The notes beneath the pieces are model-generated. The model was not told where the DNA came from. It did not search any database and saw nothing but the letters and a program-made list of their open reading frames with translations. Below are positions 31,636-34,795 of a DNA stretch of 34,795 nt, in pieces (position 1 is the first letter of the stretch; each line of letters opens with the position of its first letter). The DNA lies in assembly GCA_021736505.1 (NCBI GenBank), contig JAIPFU010000006.1:1-34795 (forward strand), read 5' to 3'. This DNA comes from Spirochaetia bacterium (GTDB taxonomy: Bacteria; Spirochaetota; Spirochaetia; PWKH01). Position numbers and translations under genes: made by a program.

Positions 31636-33294
31636 ATGGGTTCTCATTATGCTAAAAGTACATTCAGTTTTCCTCTGCTTGCGATGTGTTTCTCCATCGT
31701 TTTTTATGCATGTATTCACTATATTGTTTCTGATAAATTAACTCTGCTGATTCTCTTTATTATCTCTACAGTCATCTTCTCCTTTGGTACTGTTCTAAAT
31801 TTTCTGAAGATGCATCCGTTCTCCGTTTACGCCGGTCGTCTTCTCTGTCTTTTTTCCCTGGCAATCACTTTTCTTTTTATAAATCAGGGAATGGGGGAGC
31901 ATGATCCCTGGTTCGGTATACCCGTAATTGATGATTCTATGGACGAAGACAACGCTTTTACTATACAGGTATGCTGTTTAATTACTGAATCCGCAGTACT
32001 CTTAAGTCCCTATAAAATAGAGACTGAGCTTGAATTAATACACATTAACGGCTTGGACGGAGTGCAGGCAAGTGCTGGCGGAAGAATTTCAGCGCAAATC
32101 GACCGCAGCATGTATAATTCAAACAGTTTGAAGCCAGGGGCAATCTGCGAATGTGATATTAACATGATTCCAGCGGAGGATGGGAGTTTCAAAGCATATA
32201 TTGTTTCAGCAGCAATTTTAGGGGAAAAGGATACTCTTCTTACACGGTTTGAAAAAAATACAAACAATTTTCATCCGATCTATGCGAAATTGGAAAATTT
32301 AAAGTCTTACGGTAAGAAAACAATTCTCAGGAAAATAGAGAACCTATCCTGGGAAAGCCAACTTTTTGTCTCTGCATTAATTCTTGGAGAGCCTGTTTAT
32401 GTCTATGATCCAATTTTTGACGATTGCAGAGCTTCAGGCTGTTCTTATATCATTGCCCTTTCGGGTATGCATGCAGCAATTTTTCTCTCAATCATTTCGC
32501 TTGTACTAAGGCCTTTTATGGGAAAGCATAAGCGGGATTATGTTATCTTGGTACTCTTAATCGCTTATGTTTGGTTTACCGGTTTCAAGCCTTCATTGGT
32601 GAGGGCGGCGGGTATGATTTATATTGGCATATTCAGCCGTGAAGCGGGACGTCCTCAAAAGGGGATTACTGTTCTGCTGTACTGCAGCATTATTCACATG
32701 CTTCTGTTTCCAAATACAGTGAAGTCAGTTTCATTTGTATTATCCTATTCAGCTTTGGCTGGAATACTTATGGGAAGCAATATTATGCATGATGTGTTTC
32801 CATGGTGGATTCCTACCGCTGTGAGAAGTATGCTGGGAGCTGCATCCGCTGCAGCAGTGAGTACATGGGTTTATCTGGCATGGGTTTTTGGAGAGATAGC
32901 TCCGATTAGTCTTCTAGCGGGTATACCGAGTATTATTGGGATAACAGTAACCGTTTTCTGCAGCATCATCTATTTAGTACTTCCGAGGATAGAAGCTGTT
33001 GGGAAGCTGCTCGATATCTGTTCTGAAGTAATGAGAAACTTGTGGAGTCTGACTGCAGAAGTGCCGATGTATCGCATCAACACCTCTGAAAAGTTATATG
33101 GACTCTGTATTTTCATCGGAATTCTGTATATGATAGGAATACTTCTGCAAGTTTATGCAGTACATAAAAGGAAATACTATGATGAAACCTATCGTCACTC
33201 CCTTCAGTTTCAACTCTTCGGCATCGATCCGGGATTACCTGCGTACAAAAAATCTCCGGCTGAGCAAGAAATTCGGCCAGAATTTTATGATTGA
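31636..33294 (+). CDS. ComEC/Rec2-family membrane protein without the hydrolase domain
   Basis: Member of the ComEC/Rec2 DNA-uptake channel family. An N-terminal set of helices and an OB-like DUF4131 region are followed by the competence domain from about residue 235. Its signature SYIIALSGMHAAIFLSIISL is followed by FKPSLVRAAGMIYIGIFSREAGR and SFVLSYSALAGIL. Full ComEC is about 750 residues and ends in a metallo-beta-lactamase domain. That domain is absent, so DNA degradation during uptake is unlikely. The last 38 residues are encoded in DNA that also encodes the ksgA N-terminus. ATG 31636 has no strong ribosome site. Confidence 0.85.
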   Translation: MGSHYAKSTFSFPLLAMCFSIVFYACIHYIVSDKLTLLILFIISTVIFSFGTVLNFLKMHPFSVYAGRLLCLFSLAITFLFINQGMGEHDPWFGIPVIDDSMDEDNAFTIQVCCLITESAVLLSPYKIETELELIHINGLDGVQASAGGRISAQIDRSMYNSNSLKPGAICECDINMIPAEDGSFKAYIVSAAILGEKDTLLTRFEKNTNNFHPIYAKLENLKSYGKKTILRKIENLSWESQLFVSALILGEPVYVYDPIFDDCRASGCSYIIALSGMHAAIFLSIISLVLRPFMGKHKRDYVILVLLIAYVWFTGFKPSLVRAAGMIYIGIFSREAGRPQKGITVLLYCSIIHMLLFPNTVKSVSFVLSYSALAGILMGSNIMHDVFPWWIPTAVRSMLGAASAAAVSTWVYLAWVFGEIAPISLLAGIPSIIGITVTVFCSIIYLVLPRIEAVGKLLDICSEVMRNLWSLTAEVPMYRINTSEKLYGLCIFIGILYMIGILLQVYAVHKRKYYDETYRHSLQFQLFGIDPGLPAYKKSPAEQEIRPEFYD

Positions 33295-34066
33295 TGCTCA
33301 TATGAGGGAACGATTCATACATGCGGCAGAATTGGAAGAAGATCAGTATGCATGGGAGATCGGGCCCGGAATTGGGGCACTGACCCATATGGCGATTCCC
33401 CTTGTTGAATCCCTTAGGGCTTTTGAATTGGATTATGGTTTCTGTGCTGTTCTTAAAGAAATTTTCCGAGATATCCCTTCATTTGAACTTATTGAAGGGG
33501 ATGTACTCAAAAATTGGAGTACAGTAAAAGCTGAAGAGGGGATCCCTGACCGTGTTTTCGGGAACTTACCGTATAATATTGGAGCTGTGTTTATCGCATC
33601 CCTGATAGAAGAAGGTGTTATTCCTGAGAAAATGGTTTTTACCCTGCAGCGTGAAACTGCTTTGAGGATGACCGCCGTGCCTGGGGACAAAATATACTCT
33701 TCTTATTCACTGATTAGTCAGCTTGATTATGACATAGAAAAAATTATGGATATTGATAAACAGTGTTTTTTTCCTGTTCCGGAAGTCACTTCTTCTATGG
33801 TTGTCATGCATCGAAGGGAAAGAGGGGCAATAAGCCTGCAGGAACGGAGAATTTTTTTCCCGCTTGTGAAAAGCCTATTTGCTTCACGCAGAAAGACAAT
33901 AAAGAATAATTTACAGAGAAGCAGTATTGCAGCTGAATATGGTTTGGATAACATTAAAGCACTATTTCTAAAACATCAAATTTCCCTGGGGGACCGGGCT
34001 GAAACTGTACCCCTGGAAACCTATATTGATATTGTCAAAGATATACAAGCATTGAAAGAAAGCTGA
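33179..34066 (+). CDS. rsmA: 16S rRNA (adenine(1518)-N(6)/adenine(1519)-N(6))-dimethyltransferase
   Basis: KsgA/RsmA, the near-universal S-adenosylmethionine enzyme that dimethylates two adenines in the 3' helix 45 of 16S rRNA during small-subunit maturation. Motifs: KKFGQNFMID, SAM loop WEIGPGIGALT, ELIEGDVLKNW, catalytic FGNLPYNIG and VTSSMVVMHRR, with LFASRRKTIKNNL in the C-terminal domain. 295 residues from ATG 33179, chosen because AAAAGGA lies 6-7 nt upstream. The ATG at 33155 has no such site. The start lies 116 bp inside the ComEC-like gene in another frame. Confidence 0.95.
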   Translation: MMKPIVTPFSFNSSASIRDYLRTKNLRLSKKFGQNFMIDAHMRERFIHAAELEEDQYAWEIGPGIGALTHMAIPLVESLRAFELDYGFCAVLKEIFRDIPSFELIEGDVLKNWSTVKAEEGIPDRVFGNLPYNIGAVFIASLIEEGVIPEKMVFTLQRETALRMTAVPGDKIYSSYSLISQLDYDIEKIMDIDKQCFFPVPEVTSSMVVMHRRERGAISLQERRIFFPLVKSLFASRRKTIKNNLQRSSIAAEYGLDNIKALFLKHQISLGDRAETVPLETYIDIVKDIQALKES

Positions 34067-34096
34067 ACAACGATTAAAAGCTGAACAAAGATTAAA
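34061..34096 (+). repeat. 18-bp x 2 tandem repeat at the rsmA stop
   Basis: AGCTGAACAACGATTAAA and AGCTGAACAAAGATTAAA, one mismatch. The first copy contains the TGA stop of rsmA. Confidence 0.93.
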
Positions 34097-34103
34097 AAAA
34101 TAA

Positions 34104-34130
34104 CCTGTGAGAATCGTATATTCCCACAGG
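34104..34130 (-). terminator. Rho-independent terminator of pta
   Basis: CCTGTGAGAAT/ATTCCCACAGG stem with a 5-nt loop. On the minus strand it is followed by TTATTTTTTAATC. It lies 41 bp after the pta stop, between convergent rsmA and pta. Confidence 0.8.
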
Positions 34131-34171
34131 CTCCTAGCTTCCATCCACTTAATATTTTCTTTATGTGCAGC

Positions 34172-34795
34172 TTATTCTGCCTGAGCTAAGGTTATCGCCG
34201 AAGTTATGATTATGTCATCCACACTACAGCCTCTGGAAAGGTCACTGACCGGTTTTGCAAAGCCCTGAAGTATGGGACCGTAGGCTTCTGCACCAGCTAA
34301 ACGTTGAACAAGTTTGTAGCCGATATTTCCAGATTGCAACTCCGGAAAAATCAAAACATTAGCCTTTCCGGCAACAGCAGAATCAGGAGCTTTTTTCTTT
34401 CCTACTCCTTCAATGATTGCCGCATCAAGCTGCAGTTCTCCGTCAATATTCAGATCCGGGCGTTTATCCTTGGCCATCTTTAAAGCTTCGGTAACTTTGT
34501 CTACATGAGGGTGGCTGGCGGAACCTTTCGTTGAGAAAGAGAGCATAGCTGTTACCGGCTCACATTCCAGAAAGGTTGTACAAGAATCTGAAGAGGCGAT
34601 AGCAATTTCTGCAAGTTGTTCAGCCGTGGGCTCTGGAATTGTTGCACAGTCTGAGAAAATAAAACTACCCTCGGCCCCAAGTTCCTGCTTATCCGTTACC
34701 ATAACGAAACAGGATGAAGCATAGGCTGTTCCAGGTTTTGTTTTGATGATGGTAAAGGCTGAAACCAGCACTTTTCCAGTGGCGTTTTCTGCTCC
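34172..34795 (-). CDS. pta: Phosphate acetyltransferase, C-terminal part (runs off the window)
   Basis: Converts acetyl-CoA and phosphate to acetyl phosphate, the first step of ATP-yielding acetate formation. The visible 207 residues are the C-terminal two thirds of the PTA_PTB domain: GAENATGKVLVSAFTIIKT at the window edge, then YASSCFVMV, FSDCATIPEPTAEQLAEIA, MLSFSTKGSA, DGELQLDAAI, ANVLIFPELQSGNIGYKLVQ and the closing DLSRGCSVDDI. There is no in-window start; the GTG at 34771 is an internal valine. A partner acetate kinase is not visible. Confidence 0.95.
   Translation of the reverse strand, partial: GAENATGKVLVSAFTIIKTKPGTAYASSCFVMVTDKQELGAEGSFIFSDCATIPEPTAEQLAEIAIASSDSCTTFLECEPVTAMLSFSTKGSASHPHVDKVTEALKMAKDKRPDLNIDGELQLDAAIIEGVGKKKAPDSAVAGKANVLIFPELQSGNIGYKLVQRLAGAEAYGPILQGFAKPVSDLSRGCSVDDIIITSAITLAQAE

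Overview
The window looks like a chromosomal segment from a free-living or host-associated anaerobic bacterium, most likely a spirochaete (Spirochaetales). That placement is an inference from gene content and style: LL-diaminopimelate aminotransferase lysine synthesis, type III glutamine synthetase, exported ankyrin and SurA-like lipoproteins, a stand-alone 2[4Fe-4S] ferredoxin and a DUF362-ferredoxin protein. No rRNA or tRNA was recognised. No IS element, prophage or CRISPR array is evident; the genes are mostly housekeeping, with good Shine-Dalgarno sites.

Layout. 1-2.8 kb (minus strand): start of xseB, xseA (exonuclease VII), a SurA-N lipoprotein that appears to start at AUU, and a ferredoxin. 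3.0-6.95 kb (plus): a Sir2 deacylase with a His-rich repeat extension, then a three-gene osmoprotectant ABC importer (permease, binding lipoprotein, ATPase) with a 13-bp tandem array between the last two genes. 7.4-12.1 kb (plus): dapB-dapA-dapL-lysA, the short aminotransferase route from tetrahydrodipicolinate to lysine. 12.2-17 kb: a PTS-EIIC-like membrane protein, a giant exported ankyrin protein and an AEC permease. 17-23.1 kb (minus): a nitrogen assimilation block, glnN, a P-II gene, amt, and a NifA-like sigma-54 activator. 23.2-27.2 kb (minus): Rep/UvrD helicase, small multidrug-export family protein, DUF362-ferredoxin protein. 27.3-34.8 kb: HAD phosphatase, phosphohexomutase, esterase, an unknown two-TM protein, a ComEC-like protein overlapping ksgA, and the truncated pta.

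The strongest system-level signal is the nitrogen block. Two near-consensus -24/-12 promoters lie before glnN and amt. Upstream of each is a pair of near-identical sites (TACA-N4-TGTAGG when read on the minus strand) 30-31 bp apart, about three helical turns. A fifth copy lies against the start codon of the activator gene. This predicts a compact self-regulated sigma-54 regulon with an operator I do not recognise from known families. The P-II protein carries Met at position 51, so it cannot be uridylylated there.

A second window-wide pattern is a high density of short tandem repeats (9-20 bp units, at least ten loci), many beginning at or just after stop codons. Some lie inside coding sequence, at the Sir2 N-terminus and the ABC ATPase C-terminus.
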